Source: Sphingobacterium sp. SRCM116780
GTDB taxonomy: Bacteria; Bacteroidota; Bacteroidia; Sphingobacteriales; Sphingobacteriaceae
Direction: 5' to 3'
NCBI RefSeq assembly: GCF_021442025.1
Contig: NZ_CP090446.1
Location: forward strand, 1,302,001-1,366,000
Length of the DNA: 64,000 nucleotides
In this document: positions 17,544 to 25,523 of the stretch, piece by piece
Layout: every line of letters begins with the position of its first letter
Position numbering within the stretch: the first letter of the stretch is position 1
Program-made: the position numbers and the translations under genes
The notes under the pieces: generated by a model
What the model was told of the DNA's origin: nothing
What the model saw: only the letters and a program-made list of their open reading frames with translations
Database searches by the model: none

Positions 17544-17706
17544 AGCTTGTTATTGCTTATAATACTCCTCATCTTTTTTCCATTCATGACTGCCCTGTTT
17601 TTTAAATAGATGTGCATTGCATATAAAATCATTTACAATTCGTGTTTGAAAAAATGAAGCATACAGGCATCAGGTTTTAAAACGTATAGATTGTTTTAGC
17701 CTATAG
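17544..17706 (-). pseudogene. Truncated duplicate of the 14558-15201 segment
   Basis: 17544-17615 aligns gap-free with 14552-14623, the 3' end of the small secreted gene. From 17616 on the sequence aligns with 15089-15201, the upstream region of that gene plus the last codons of the SUKH gene. So 465 bases are missing inside. A further 20 bases are lost exactly between the two halves of the paired repeat (one half-site remains at 17631-17642). Divergence of several percent shows an old event. Confidence 0.82.
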
Positions 17707-17732
17707 TCTTACCATCTCGTTGGGATTCCTTA

Positions 17733-17801
17733 CGAATCGTAAACGAAACTTATCGAATTGTAAACGGTTTCACATTTTGGGGACGAATGTTTTTATATTT
17801 G
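17733..17801 (+). promoter_or_regulatory. Paired 12-bp direct repeat with -7 box, copy B
   Basis: CGAATCGTAAAC (17733-17744) and CGAATTGTAAAC (17754-17765), 21 bases apart, then 28 bases to a perfect TATATTTG (17794-17801). It lies 67 bases upstream of the zinc-ribbon/DKNYY operon, of which it is the obvious promoter. A purine-rich AAAGGAGAA follows at 17802-17810. Confidence 0.75.
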
Positions 17802-17867
17802 AAAGGAGAAAAATCCGAACCATTTAACACCTTTTTAATGCTACTAACCAATATAAATTAGACCTGA

Positions 17868-18491
17868 ATGGTACACGGCTATTATACTAAATTAATACGA
17901 ACGAAAAGGCTGCAACAAGCCTTGACCTGTCCACATTGTGGCTCGATGCACGATATGCAATTGGAAGTTTTTTGCACGGTGAATCATATCATCTTTATAC
18001 CTTTTTTTTCTGACAAAAAAACAGCCAGCATAGGATGTGCCAAATGCGGAAGTCATTATAATCCCACTGCATTTGCACCCTACACACAGGAAGCACTAGA
18101 TTTTGCAAGGCAAGCTAAAATGCGTTGGTATCATTTTACAGGACTGGCTTTGTTGTTGATTTTTGCAACTTCTGTAGGCACGCTTATATTTATGGGCAGT
18201 AGCGAAAACAAAAATATAATAGCAACAAATTTTGAAAATTTGAAACCCAACTGTGCCATTTATTACAGCAAAGCAAAAGATGTCAATACCAGTATGTTGG
18301 TAAGCCGGATCGTGGGCGATACCGTATTTGTGCATGAAAATAAACGCAGCACAAATCGCAATGCTTACTATGTGGATGATAGCGATAATTATTACAAAGA
18401 AGAAACTTATTTTTTAAAATCAGAACTGAAACAATGGTTGGAAGATAGAAAAATAACCGACGTTTCTGAACCGCAAACCTATGGCGAATGA
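17868..18491 (+). CDS. Zinc-ribbon membrane protein of unknown function
   Basis: 207 residues. The N-terminus carries a four-cysteine zinc ribbon: CPHCG at 21-25 and CAKCG at 57-61. One membrane helix follows (about 90-112, TGLALLLIFATSVGTLIFMG). The C-terminal 95 residues are soluble and beta-rich (LVSRIVGDTVFVHENKRS...YYKEETYFLKSELKQWLED) and probably extracytoplasmic. It is first of three genes joined by 4-base ATGA overlaps and driven by the copy B promoter. Zinc-ribbon plus single helix occurs in many Bacteroidota proteins of unknown role; no specific function is claimed. Confidence 0.7.
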   Translation: MVHGYYTKLIRTKRLQQALTCPHCGSMHDMQLEVFCTVNHIIFIPFFSDKKTASIGCAKCGSHYNPTAFAPYTQEALDFARQAKMRWYHFTGLALLLIFATSVGTLIFMGSSENKNIIATNFENLKPNCAIYYSKAKDVNTSMLVSRIVGDTVFVHENKRSTNRNAYYVDDSDNYYKEETYFLKSELKQWLEDRKITDVSEPQTYGE

Positions 18492-18991
18492 TATTTAGAA
18501 TAGCAGACCGAAAAAAATTATTACTAACCGTCCTGCCATTACTGGGCATATTGACTTTTGTAATAATCCGATATATAGACCTGGATTGGATTACAAGCAG
18601 TGGCATCCTTACAAAAACATTTGGTATTGTATTGCTAATCATTTGCTTAAGTGTAATTGTATTTTTTAGTAAAAAATATGGGGTAGATTATGAATTTAAA
18701 ATCGATAAAGGACAGCTATACATTACCAAAAACAAAGCACATTATAGGAGTATGCCCATTGCCCAATTGGTGATGCTTAAAGTATTTGAGAACAACGACC
18801 AGTATTTTATAAAGTTGTTTGATGCCAATGGGAAAAAAATTTTTGCTTTCAACAATGTCTTTACCAAAATACCCTTGGCAGATGTGATTTCCTTTTTTGA
18901 AACGCATATACCGTTATTACCTTGCAACGAAGAATACGCAAAATTGGGTGGTAAAAAAATAGATTACATCAACAAAAAATATATGAAATGA
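18488..18991 (+). CDS. Two-helix membrane protein of unknown function
   Basis: 167 residues with two membrane helices (about 10-27 and 43-60) followed by a cytoplasmic-looking beta domain (YEFKIDKGQLYITKNKAHYRSMPIAQLVML...GKKIFAFNNVFTKIPLADVISFFE). The layout resembles small PH-like membrane proteins, but this is a guess from pattern only. Start ATG overlaps the previous stop and its own stop overlaps the next start, so expression is tightly coupled with both neighbours. Confidence 0.68.
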   Translation: MIFRIADRKKLLLTVLPLLGILTFVIIRYIDLDWITSSGILTKTFGIVLLIICLSVIVFFSKKYGVDYEFKIDKGQLYITKNKAHYRSMPIAQLVMLKVFENNDQYFIKLFDANGKKIFAFNNVFTKIPLADVISFFETHIPLLPCNEEYAKLGGKKIDYINKKYMK

Positions 18992-19932
18992 ACGCAGTAG
19001 AACAAATTAATGCTTCGCAAAAAGCGAAAATAAGAAAATGGATATTGATAGCAATATTGGCGTTTGTGCTGCTGATGGGCGGTATGATATTACCTTTCTT
19101 TATCAATCCCAAAGCATTTTACGATATAAAGGATGGCAAGGTTTATTTTGGCAACAAAGAGCTAACACACATGAATGCCAAAGAATTTAAAACGATAGAT
19201 TATACAATAGCCGTAGATTGTACACGTGTTTATTACAAAGGCGAACCTGTAAATTTTATGGATCGCAAAACATTTAAAGACCTCAGTCGTGGATTTTATG
19301 CAGATAAAAACGGTTTGTATTTTGAAAAAACTTCATTTTATTCAAAACATAAAATAGTGCCACTGGAAGGCAGTTACGATAAAGCCAGCTTCCATTCTTT
19401 GGGTTATCAAACTACTTTGTTTGCCGATAAATCAAACCTGTATGCCCTAGATGTTTTTGCAGAATCGCCATTGAAAAAAGTAACCATGGACGGTATGGAT
19501 ATGACTACGCTGGAATCAGTAAGTAGTTATTGGCTACAAGATAAAGCAAGAATTTACTTTGAAGATTTTGGTGAAATAAAAGTTTGCCCGGAAATCGATG
19601 CCACTACTTTTGAAGTGTTAAGTTACAGGGTAGTAAAGGATAAAAAAAGGGTTTATTACATTACACAAGGTTTAAAAACCGAAGAAAAAAATGCTACAGA
19701 AAGAGCCGATTATGCAGTGCTGGAAGGAGCAGATGCCGCTACTTTTGTGATGATTAACGAAAAAGAATATCGGGATAAAAATCAGGAATGGGTAATATCA
19801 AAAGAAGGTGAAAAAGTAGAATACAATGTACCAGAAGGCAGAAAAACCAACGCTACCAATCCTTCAAAAAACGAGCAAAATAATGCCGCAGAACAGGCCC
19901 TCAAAGCGGCAGAACAAGCTGCTGGTAAGTAA
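18988..19932 (+). CDS. DKNYY-domain membrane-anchored protein
   Basis: 314 residues with one N-terminal membrane anchor (about 17-39) and a long outer part with repeated units of the DKNYY family: FYADKNGLYFEK, LFADKSNLYALD, WLQDKARIYFED, RVVKDKKRVYYI and a degenerate REYRDKNQEW. Each repeat pairs an Asp-Lys turn with an aromatic strand. The tail is low-complexity (NEQNNAAEQALKAAEQAAG). DKNYY proteins are common in Bacteroidota and Fusobacteria and have no known activity. It is last in the three-gene operon. Confidence 0.78.
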   Translation: MNAVEQINASQKAKIRKWILIAILAFVLLMGGMILPFFINPKAFYDIKDGKVYFGNKELTHMNAKEFKTIDYTIAVDCTRVYYKGEPVNFMDRKTFKDLSRGFYADKNGLYFEKTSFYSKHKIVPLEGSYDKASFHSLGYQTTLFADKSNLYALDVFAESPLKKVTMDGMDMTTLESVSSYWLQDKARIYFEDFGEIKVCPEIDATTFEVLSYRVVKDKKRVYYITQGLKTEEKNATERADYAVLEGADAATFVMINEKEYRDKNQEWVISKEGEKVEYNVPEGRKTNATNPSKNEQNNAAEQALKAAEQAAGK

Positions 19933-19990
19933 ATGATAGCATATTTAAGCGTTCGGAAAAGTGGGAATGGTAAGTGTTTTTATCCTTTTA

Positions 19991-20058
19991 CGAATGGTAA
20001 ACGAACCCTAGCGAATTGTAAATGGTTCGTTCTGCAATACCCAATATTTTTACATTTG
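19991..20058 (+). promoter_or_regulatory. Paired 12-bp direct repeat with -7 box, copy C, without a gene
   Basis: CGAATGGTAAAC (19991-20002) and CGAATTGTAAAT (20012-20023), 21 bases apart, then 27 bases to a perfect TACATTTG (20051-20058). No plus-strand gene follows before the convergent desaturase gene, so this is an orphan promoter or one whose gene was lost. Confidence 0.65.
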
Positions 20059-20127
20059 AACAATTGAAATAAACTTCGCAAATACATCTTAAAATGGTTG
20101 TATGTGCGGAAGTTTGTTTCGCAATAA

Positions 20128-20147
20128 ATCTATTTCTTTTTGTACAT
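20128..20147. repeat. 20-base exact copy of the 3' end of the HD hydrolase gene
   Basis: ATCTATTTCTTTTTGTACAT here equals 16628-16647 inside the last codons of the HD gene, in the same orientation. The flanks differ. It may be a remnant of another 3'-end duplication; being A/T-rich, chance is not excluded. Confidence 0.45.
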
Positions 20148-20177
20148 CCATTATTTGTTAATAAAATGTGCTGTTTT

Positions 20178-21242
20178 TTAGGGAGTTATTACATCCTCCA
20201 CTTCTTGTTTCTGCTCTTTTGATTGGAGATAAGGATTATGATAGCGCTCGTAGAACATGTTCTTATCATCTCTATAGCTTTTAACAGCCCCTAGTGTATT
20301 CATCAACTTAATGTAATACCATGCAAGGTCTATCTGGTGTGGTTTGAAGCCACTTCGGGCACTTTTTGGAAATAGATGGTGATTGTTATGCCATTCTCCT
20401 GCTACGATTCCTGGCCACACTTGATTAATGGACTTATCTTCTATACTGTAATCTGTTCCTTCGCGCTGCTTATCTTTTCCTTTCGCATGACCCTCATAGT
20501 TAAATGTGCGTACACCTATCGCCCAAAATCCTGCTGCACCAAAGAGACTACAGGCAAGCGCATGGCCACCCATCAGGTAGAATGCTAAATACCAAAAAGA
20601 CCAATTTAACAACCAGGATACAAAAGTATAGGTAGGGTTCACATAAGAACCCCATGTTCTGTATTGCATGTATGAGTTCGCTGGTACTCCCGTATGTAGC
20701 ATGAGCGATTTTACCCTATTATAATCGGATTCATTTAGATTTTTTGCTATGGGCTGGTGGTTGACATCCGCGAGAAAACAATATAAAAATCCTGCCTGCG
20801 CATTATAAGGGTCTCCTGGTTGATCGGATTTGGCATGATGCACATGGTGCGATATGACATATATTTCTTCTGGAATGACACTGATAGTTAGATGTTGTGT
20901 AAAGAATCTCCAAAAGGCATTTTTAAATTTGTACGCACGATGTGTACAGTAACGGTGATGCCATATGGTACCATGCGTTCCCATAATAATCATACTATAT
21001 ACAAAGGTTGCCAAAAGTGTCCACCAACTCAGGAAATAGATTAAGAAAATAAAGAAAAAGGGGATGAGACAAATGACCTTCAACCAGCTGACGAAGGGAA
21101 GCCAATTGCGTCGATCTTTAAAGACATTGAGTCTGTTAATAAATTCACGGATTATCTCTTTTTTGGTGGGTTTGATAAGTTTGCCCGCAGTATCTTGCCA
21201 GCCATAGGAAGGTGGTTGGAGGACATGGTCTAAAAATGACAT
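20178..21242 (-). CDS. Acyl-CoA/fatty acid desaturase (delta-9 type)
   Basis: 354-residue membrane di-iron desaturase that inserts a cis double bond into fatty acyl chains. The three histidine boxes are intact: H95-H96 to H101 in WHHRYCTHR, HHVHH at 132-136 followed by AKSDQPGDPYN, and WHNNHH near residue 285. Four to six hydrophobic helices lie around 50-92 and 205-245. The family (PF00487, SCD-like) adjusts membrane fluidity, often on cold shift; the neighbouring gene on the same strand is a cold-shock protein, though 318 bases and a terminator lie between them. Confidence 0.88.
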   Translation of the reverse strand: MSFLDHVLQPPSYGWQDTAGKLIKPTKKEIIREFINRLNVFKDRRNWLPFVSWLKVICLIPFFFIFLIYFLSWWTLLATFVYSMIIMGTHGTIWHHRYCTHRAYKFKNAFWRFFTQHLTISVIPEEIYVISHHVHHAKSDQPGDPYNAQAGFLYCFLADVNHQPIAKNLNESDYNRVKSLMLHTGVPANSYMQYRTWGSYVNPTYTFVSWLLNWSFWYLAFYLMGGHALACSLFGAAGFWAIGVRTFNYEGHAKGKDKQREGTDYSIEDKSINQVWPGIVAGEWHNNHHLFPKSARSGFKPHQIDLAWYYIKLMNTLGAVKSYRDDKNMFYERYHNPYLQSKEQKQEVEDVITP

Positions 21243-21486
21243 GATAATAAGTATGAGTTAGCGTGTTATCATTTGTGATTTAACTGCAATTGCATGTAAA
21301 TTAGATAAATAGGTGCAAAATGTAAACTTATTTAGCACTACGTTACAGGTAATTTACAAGAAAGGAATAGTTGTCAGCAATATAATTGCTATGGGTGCTA
21401 TCTTTGCTATAGAATCATATTGAAAAGATGATGACTATGGTGATTTGCTGCATGCACATACAATGAGCATGTCCTTTAATAAAAAA
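21243..21486. other. Intergenic region upstream of the desaturase
   Basis: Together with the hairpin at 21487-21521 it fills a 318-base gap. It must hold the minus-strand desaturase promoter, but no exact TAnnTTTG could be assigned. No ORF of note. Confidence 0.4.
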
Positions 21487-21521
21487 ATGTAGTAAATAAG
21501 CAGCATTGCTATTTACTACAT
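21487..21521 (-). terminator. Intrinsic terminator of the cold-shock gene
   Basis: A 12-bp perfect stem (ATGTAGTAAATA with TATTTACTACAT) extended past a one-base bulge, followed on the minus strand by a run of seven Ts. It lies 39 bases past the csp stop codon. Confidence 0.85.
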
Positions 21522-21560
21522 GATATCAAATGGAGAACGTAATAAATTCTCCAATGTTAA

Positions 21561-21755
21561 TTATCTTGCTACACGTACATTAGTCGCGTTAACACCTTTT
21601 TGACCGTTTTCTAAGTCAAATGTCACGCTATCATTTTCACGGATGTCATTAACTAGACCTGATGAATGTACGAATACATCTTGACCACCATCTGCTGGTG
21701 TGATAAAACCGAAACCTTTGGTAACGTTAAAGAATTTTACTGTTCCTTCTTGCAT
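21561..21755 (-). CDS. Cold-shock domain protein (CspA family)
   Basis: 64-residue single OB-fold protein that binds single-stranded RNA/DNA and melts RNA structure. RNP1 (KGFGFI at 13-18) and RNP2 (VFVHSS at 27-32) are intact, along with the opening QEGTVKFFNVTKGFGFITP and the closing KGVNATNVRV. The length is typical. It is a single-gene unit ended by a strong terminator. The 313-base upstream region could be the long 5' leader that many cold-shock genes use for regulation, which is inference. Confidence 0.96.
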   Translation of the reverse strand: MQEGTVKFFNVTKGFGFITPADGGQDVFVHSSGLVNDIRENDSVTFDLENGQKGVNATNVRVAR

Positions 21756-22068
21756 TATATTATTGTTTTATTTAAAATTATTTAATTCTAAACCGATGTT
21801 CTCCTTGCCATAAATATGGTGATTGAGGCACACAAGTTAATCGATCTGCTAGCAAGAAAAGGATGTTTGTATTTTTAAAGTTTAAAAGAATTTAAGCTCA
21901 AAGAGTATTGCATACTTTTTATGAATAACAAAAATTGGCATCTGAAATGAGCGATGATTGATTAAGAAGGATAAACCTAACTAGATCGAATGAACGCGGA
22001 CAAAGCCTGATTCTAAAATCAAATATACGTATAATATATTGAAAATCAAAATAATATATTTATTTTTA
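21756..22068. other. Intergenic region, probable csp leader and promoter
   Basis: 313 bases without an ORF. On the minus strand an AAGGAGAA stretch lies about 50 bases before the csp start within an A/T-rich leader. No defined cold-shock element could be identified by eye. Confidence 0.4.
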
Positions 22069-22836
22069 CTAGAGCATCATACCACCAGATACTTCAATGC
22101 GTTGACCGTTTACCCAACGGGCATCATCGGAACATAGGAAGGCGACTACACCACCAATATCATCGGGTTGTCCTACTCGCCCAAGGGCAGTTGCACTCGC
22201 GATATTTTTATTGACTTGTTCGTCATCACGTACATGACCTCCTCCAAAGTCTGTTGCTATGGCTCCAGGAGCAACGATATTGGCGGTAATGCCACGAGAT
22301 CCCAATTCCTTAGCTAAATAGCGTGTCAGCACTTCGATGGCACCTTTAACAGAAGCATAGGCTGCTGATCCAGGGAAGGAAAACCGTGCCAACCCACTTG
22401 AAATATTGATGATCCTACCGTTGTCATTCAGATGAGCTAATGCTTTTTGAGTCAAGAAAAAGACACCTTTATAATGGATGTTGACCGCTTGATCAAATTG
22501 TTCTTCGGTGGTTTGTTCAAAGGGTGCATACAAAGCAGTTCCTGCATTGTTGATCAAATAATCAAATTTAGCTTGTCCTGTTTTTGCTTGTAAATCCGTT
22601 GTCAAGCGAGTGAAAAATTCGTCAAATGATTTTGTGTTGCTGGTATCCAATTGGTAAGCATAGGCTTTTTGTCCTAAGGCTTCAATTTCTTTTTGGGTTG
22701 CTTCAGCCTCCGTTTGGTTACTATGGTAAGTAAAGATAACGTCAACGCCCTGTTTCGCTAGGCTGATTGCCATGTTTTTACCTAAACCGCGACTGCCGCC
22801 AGTTATCAAGGCTAATTTTTTATGTTCTGTATGCAT
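22069..22836 (-). CDS. Short-chain dehydrogenase/reductase (SDR), classical type
   Basis: About 255 residues from ATG 22836; the in-frame ATG at 22863 adds only a Lys-rich stub. An NAD(P)-dependent oxidoreductase of Rossmann fold: TGGSRGLG near the N-terminus (cofactor glycines), LINNAG at about 95-100, the catalytic Ser in NISSG, YASVKG (Tyr-x-x-x-Lys), then NIVAPGAIATDF and a C-terminal VNGQRIEVSGGM. The sequence resembles 3-oxoacyl-ACP reductase/glucose dehydrogenase-like SDRs; the substrate cannot be told. It stands alone, divergent from the next gene. Confidence 0.9.
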   Translation of the reverse strand: MHTEHKKLALITGGSRGLGKNMAISLAKQGVDVIFTYHSNQTEAEATQKEIEALGQKAYAYQLDTSNTKSFDEFFTRLTTDLQAKTGQAKFDYLINNAGTALYAPFEQTTEEQFDQAVNIHYKGVFFLTQKALAHLNDNGRIINISSGLARFSFPGSAAYASVKGAIEVLTRYLAKELGSRGITANIVAPGAIATDFGGGHVRDDEQVNKNIASATALGRVGQPDDIGGVVAFLCSDDARWVNGQRIEVSGGMML

Positions 22837-23116
22837 TTTTTTTTTTGATGATACAAAATACAAGCAATAATCGGCTTCCTCTCGCCAGCAAATATTTTTT
22901 TACAAAAAACAAACTTTTGATGAAGGGACGATAAGGAGGGAAATGTGAAATATAAAAATTTCATCATCATTAGAACGGTTTATGCAGGGTCAAGATTCCT
23001 GTAAGCATCTTGTTCGTTAATTGATGTTTTTCTAGTGTTAATTGCCTCATTTTGAAGTGTATTAAAAAGTACTTACCTTGTCTTTCGATTATTAATTTAC
23101 CTTTTGAAAATCACCT

Positions 23117-24322
23117 ATGTCATTAAAAATTTTAGTGTGTATTGTTCTATGCATGTTTATACGGTATGAAAGCGTTGCACAGGAAAAATTGGTGATGGGT
23201 GATATTGCTAGTTATAACAGGTTTACAGCTTCTTTGATTCGTCAGCTTGGACTTGAGGAGCAAAATAATGATCAAAATACTACTATATTTCGGTATTGGA
23301 ACTCAAACCAGGTGCTTCAAATCGTAGAAAGAAATGGGGAAAAAACAGGGAGTCTAACCAATTATATACTCCGCCATCAGTATAAAAATCAGGATGAGCA
23401 TTTCCTGTTTAATCAAATCAATCTTTCCGAAAGTGATTTAGTATTTATCGATTCTCTTTTGCAACATGATAGATTGGATACACTTCCTTCTGAAGAAGAT
23501 ATAAAAGGTTGGCCGCAAGGATTTGATGGCATTGCTTACCAGCTGGAATTTCGCAACGCTAGCAAGCTAAAAGTTGCTTCGTATTGGATGCCCCAATTAA
23601 GTCAACTCCCTGAAGCTCGACAGCTCATGGATTTCATCCATAAATTGGAAAATTTCTTACATTTCGATACGAATTTCAGTACTTTTCGCAAGTCATTGCT
23701 CCAAAAGGGATGTTACTCGTTTGGATCAGGTTGGATGATGTGTTTCATAAGTAATCCTTGGTCTATAGATTATTCTGCAACGACAAGTAATCCGATTGGT
23801 TATTCGATATCCAAAGGCTTTCCATTATGTAATAGAAAGCGGTATCTTACTTTTAATATGCATCACCGATTCACCAAAGACTATGGAGAATATGATTTTT
23901 TGGTTGAAGTAATCCCTTCAAAACTTATTTTTACGAAGCAAAGCTTTGATTTTATGAGTCTGAGTTATCGAAAACGCAAGATTGTTCTACAAGAGGAAAT
24001 CGAACAGTTTCAAAACCTACAGATTCTTTATGGACTACATTATAAGAAGATGAATTTTGGCGCAGGTATAGATTATTTGACAACTCAAAATAAGACATCT
24101 ATAGCACCTCGATTCCTTGGAATCTTTAGTGGATGGACGTTTTTAAACCTAGAGGGAAAAGCGTCGATATTTGCGAATCGTGTAGATTATGAACTAGGAA
24201 TCAAGAAGTCTTTTTCTATCCAAAACGACTATCTTCAAGAGATTCATACGAAATTGTTTATGGAACATTTCCAACAACAAATGCAGTACGGGATACAAGT
24301 TGGGGTTGCGCTAAATCCCTAA
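23117..24322 (+). CDS. Secreted protein of unknown function
   Basis: 401 residues with a signal peptide (MSLKILVCIVLCMFIRYESVAQ). The mature protein has no recognised domain. The C-terminal 130 residues alternate hydrophobic strands (FLVEVIPSKLIFTKQSF, NFGAGIDYLTTQNKTSIAP, YGIQVGVALN), suggesting an outer membrane beta-barrel end. The stop codon lies within the first bases of a relic copy of the PAP2 3' end (24318-24390), so its natural C-terminus may have been altered by that event. No operon partners. Confidence 0.6.
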   Translation: MSLKILVCIVLCMFIRYESVAQEKLVMGDIASYNRFTASLIRQLGLEEQNNDQNTTIFRYWNSNQVLQIVERNGEKTGSLTNYILRHQYKNQDEHFLFNQINLSESDLVFIDSLLQHDRLDTLPSEEDIKGWPQGFDGIAYQLEFRNASKLKVASYWMPQLSQLPEARQLMDFIHKLENFLHFDTNFSTFRKSLLQKGCYSFGSGWMMCFISNPWSIDYSATTSNPIGYSISKGFPLCNRKRYLTFNMHHRFTKDYGEYDFLVEVIPSKLIFTKQSFDFMSLSYRKRKIVLQEEIEQFQNLQILYGLHYKKMNFGAGIDYLTTQNKTSIAPRFLGIFSGWTFLNLEGKASIFANRVDYELGIKKSFSIQNDYLQEIHTKLFMEHFQQQMQYGIQVGVALNP

Positions 24323-24390
24323 AGCTGCTTCACATAGGTTAGACCTACTTTTTTATCTTGGTAAAAAGGCATGATCATACTGGAGGATGG
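24318..24390 (-). pseudogene. Truncated copy of the 3' end of the PAP2 gene
   Basis: About 73 bases resembling 26776-26849, the 3' terminus of the PAP2 phosphatase gene, same orientation; the stretch 24344-24390 is identical to 26803-26849 (47 bases). It starts at the stop codon of the preceding plus-strand gene and ends abruptly. Only the last 24 or so codons are represented. Confidence 0.85.
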
Positions 24391-24507
24391 ATTTCTTGAC
24401 CAGGGAAGCTAATAAATATTTGGACTTTAAAAAGAAGTAAATAGATTGTAAAATAGTAGTTTGTGTAGTTTTAGTTGTGCAAACAGTATAGCACATGCCT
24501 ATATGAA

Positions 24508-24654
24508 TCAAGGTTTTATCTTCACAATTTTATTATCTTTCATGATGACAATAACACTATTATTTTTTCGTTTGAACTCAACCATTTTTTCATAGGCCAG
24601 TTTGAGACCTTTTACAATCTTTACCTTTTGTTCTATTTTAGATTCTTTTGTCAT
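24508..24654 (-). CDS. Small protein overlapping the zeta-toxin-like gene, candidate antitoxin
   Basis: 48 residues (MTKESKIEQKVKIVKGLKLA... ending KDNKIVKIKP). The ATG at 24654 lies inside the last codons of the zeta-like gene in another frame (17-base overlap), a sign of translational coupling. The product has an N-terminal amphipathic helix (EQKVKIVKGLKLAYEKMVEFKR) and a C-terminal beta hairpin (SVIVIMKDNKIVKIKP), the kind of small partner found beside zeta-type kinases in Bacteroidota. The antitoxin role is inferred from position. Confidence 0.6.
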   Translation of the reverse strand: MTKESKIEQKVKIVKGLKLAYEKMVEFKRKNNSVIVIMKDNKIVKIKP

Positions 24655-25225
24655 AATATTTTTTTAATTCGTTAAATCTTGAAGAGTCGTAAATTATTAA
24701 ATCTTCTTTGTAATATTTTTCCGCAAATAGAATAGGTTCTCCTTCTGAATTATCAAAAATTAAAACTTGATCAACAATATCCATATAAATATCAAATAGA
24801 TTACAAATACCTTTTAGATAACGTCTATCAATTATGTTTTCTTTGATATTATGACCTCCTTCTCGTACTCTAATTCTCACTCTTTCCTTCGCGAGTTCAG
24901 GATTTTTTAACCAGAAAAAAAGTAAAGTTGTGTAATATCCCCTTTCTTTAGATTTTAAAATTTTATTTTTATACGTTCTAGTTGCCAAAGTGGTTTCAAG
25001 AGCGAAATTTTCTCTATTTTCGAAAAGCTCATTGATGCGATTTAGCATTATTCTACCTGCTTCAACAGCAACATTGTCTGGTTGAAATGGAGAAAGTCCA
25101 CGAGCAATTTCATCTGCATTTACAAATTCTTTACAATTTAAAATTTCTGGTAAAATAGTAAATGATGCGGTAGTCTTTCCTGCGCCATTACATCCTGCAA
25201 CTATGTAAAGATTTTTTTCATCCAT
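24638..25225 (-). CDS. Zeta-toxin-like P-loop kinase
   Basis: 195 residues with Walker A GCNGAGKTT at about 12-20, then VNADEIARGLSPFQPDNVAVEAGRIM, ALETTLATRTY (substrate-side motif) and the Arg-rich lid RVRIRVREGGHNI. This is the zeta/PezT family, which phosphorylates UDP-N-acetylglucosamine-type sugars or other small molecules in toxin-antitoxin systems. The usual upstream epsilon antitoxin is absent; instead a 48-residue gene overlaps the 3' end. Chromosomal members of this shape may have a housekeeping role, so toxicity is not certain. Confidence 0.82.
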   Translation of the reverse strand: MDEKNLYIVAGCNGAGKTTASFTILPEILNCKEFVNADEIARGLSPFQPDNVAVEAGRIMLNRINELFENRENFALETTLATRTYKNKILKSKERGYYTTLLFFWLKNPELAKERVRIRVREGGHNIKENIIDRRYLKGICNLFDIYMDIVDQVLIFDNSEGEPILFAEKYYKEDLIIYDSSRFNELKKYYDKRI

Positions 25226-25316
25226 TTAATTCAAATTTAAGATTATTTATTTACAAACCATGGTTTCGTCTTTTCATTTTTCCTATTGACAGTTTGATTT
25301 TTTGTATCTTGATCAT

Positions 25317-25425
25317 ATGAATAAATTGTTTAAACCCTTTCGGATGCTATTGGGAGCAACTACATGATTACTTTTGTTTATTTCGAGCGTTTATATGAAT
25401 GCTTAATCTAAAGGAATTACAGGAT
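25317..25425 (+). pseudogene. Decayed 5' end of a SusC-type receptor gene (relic 2)
   Basis: ATG 25317 opens MNKLFKPFRMLLGATT, then TGA, LLLFISSVYMNA, TAA, SKGITGL. With TGC and CAA in place of the two stops this is a standard SusC signal peptide and the first residues of the mature protein (AQSKGITG). Relic 1 at 17413 has TGC and CAA at these very positions. The frame ends at TAA 25423. The rest of the 25226-25523 gap shows nothing else. Confidence 0.75.
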
Positions 25426-25523
25426 TATTATGCAAGTAAAAAATAAGAAGGAAGATGTTGCTTGTGATCGATAAGGAGGAAAATATTATCATAAAAGACA
25501 GGAATCAGATAAGTTAATGCACT

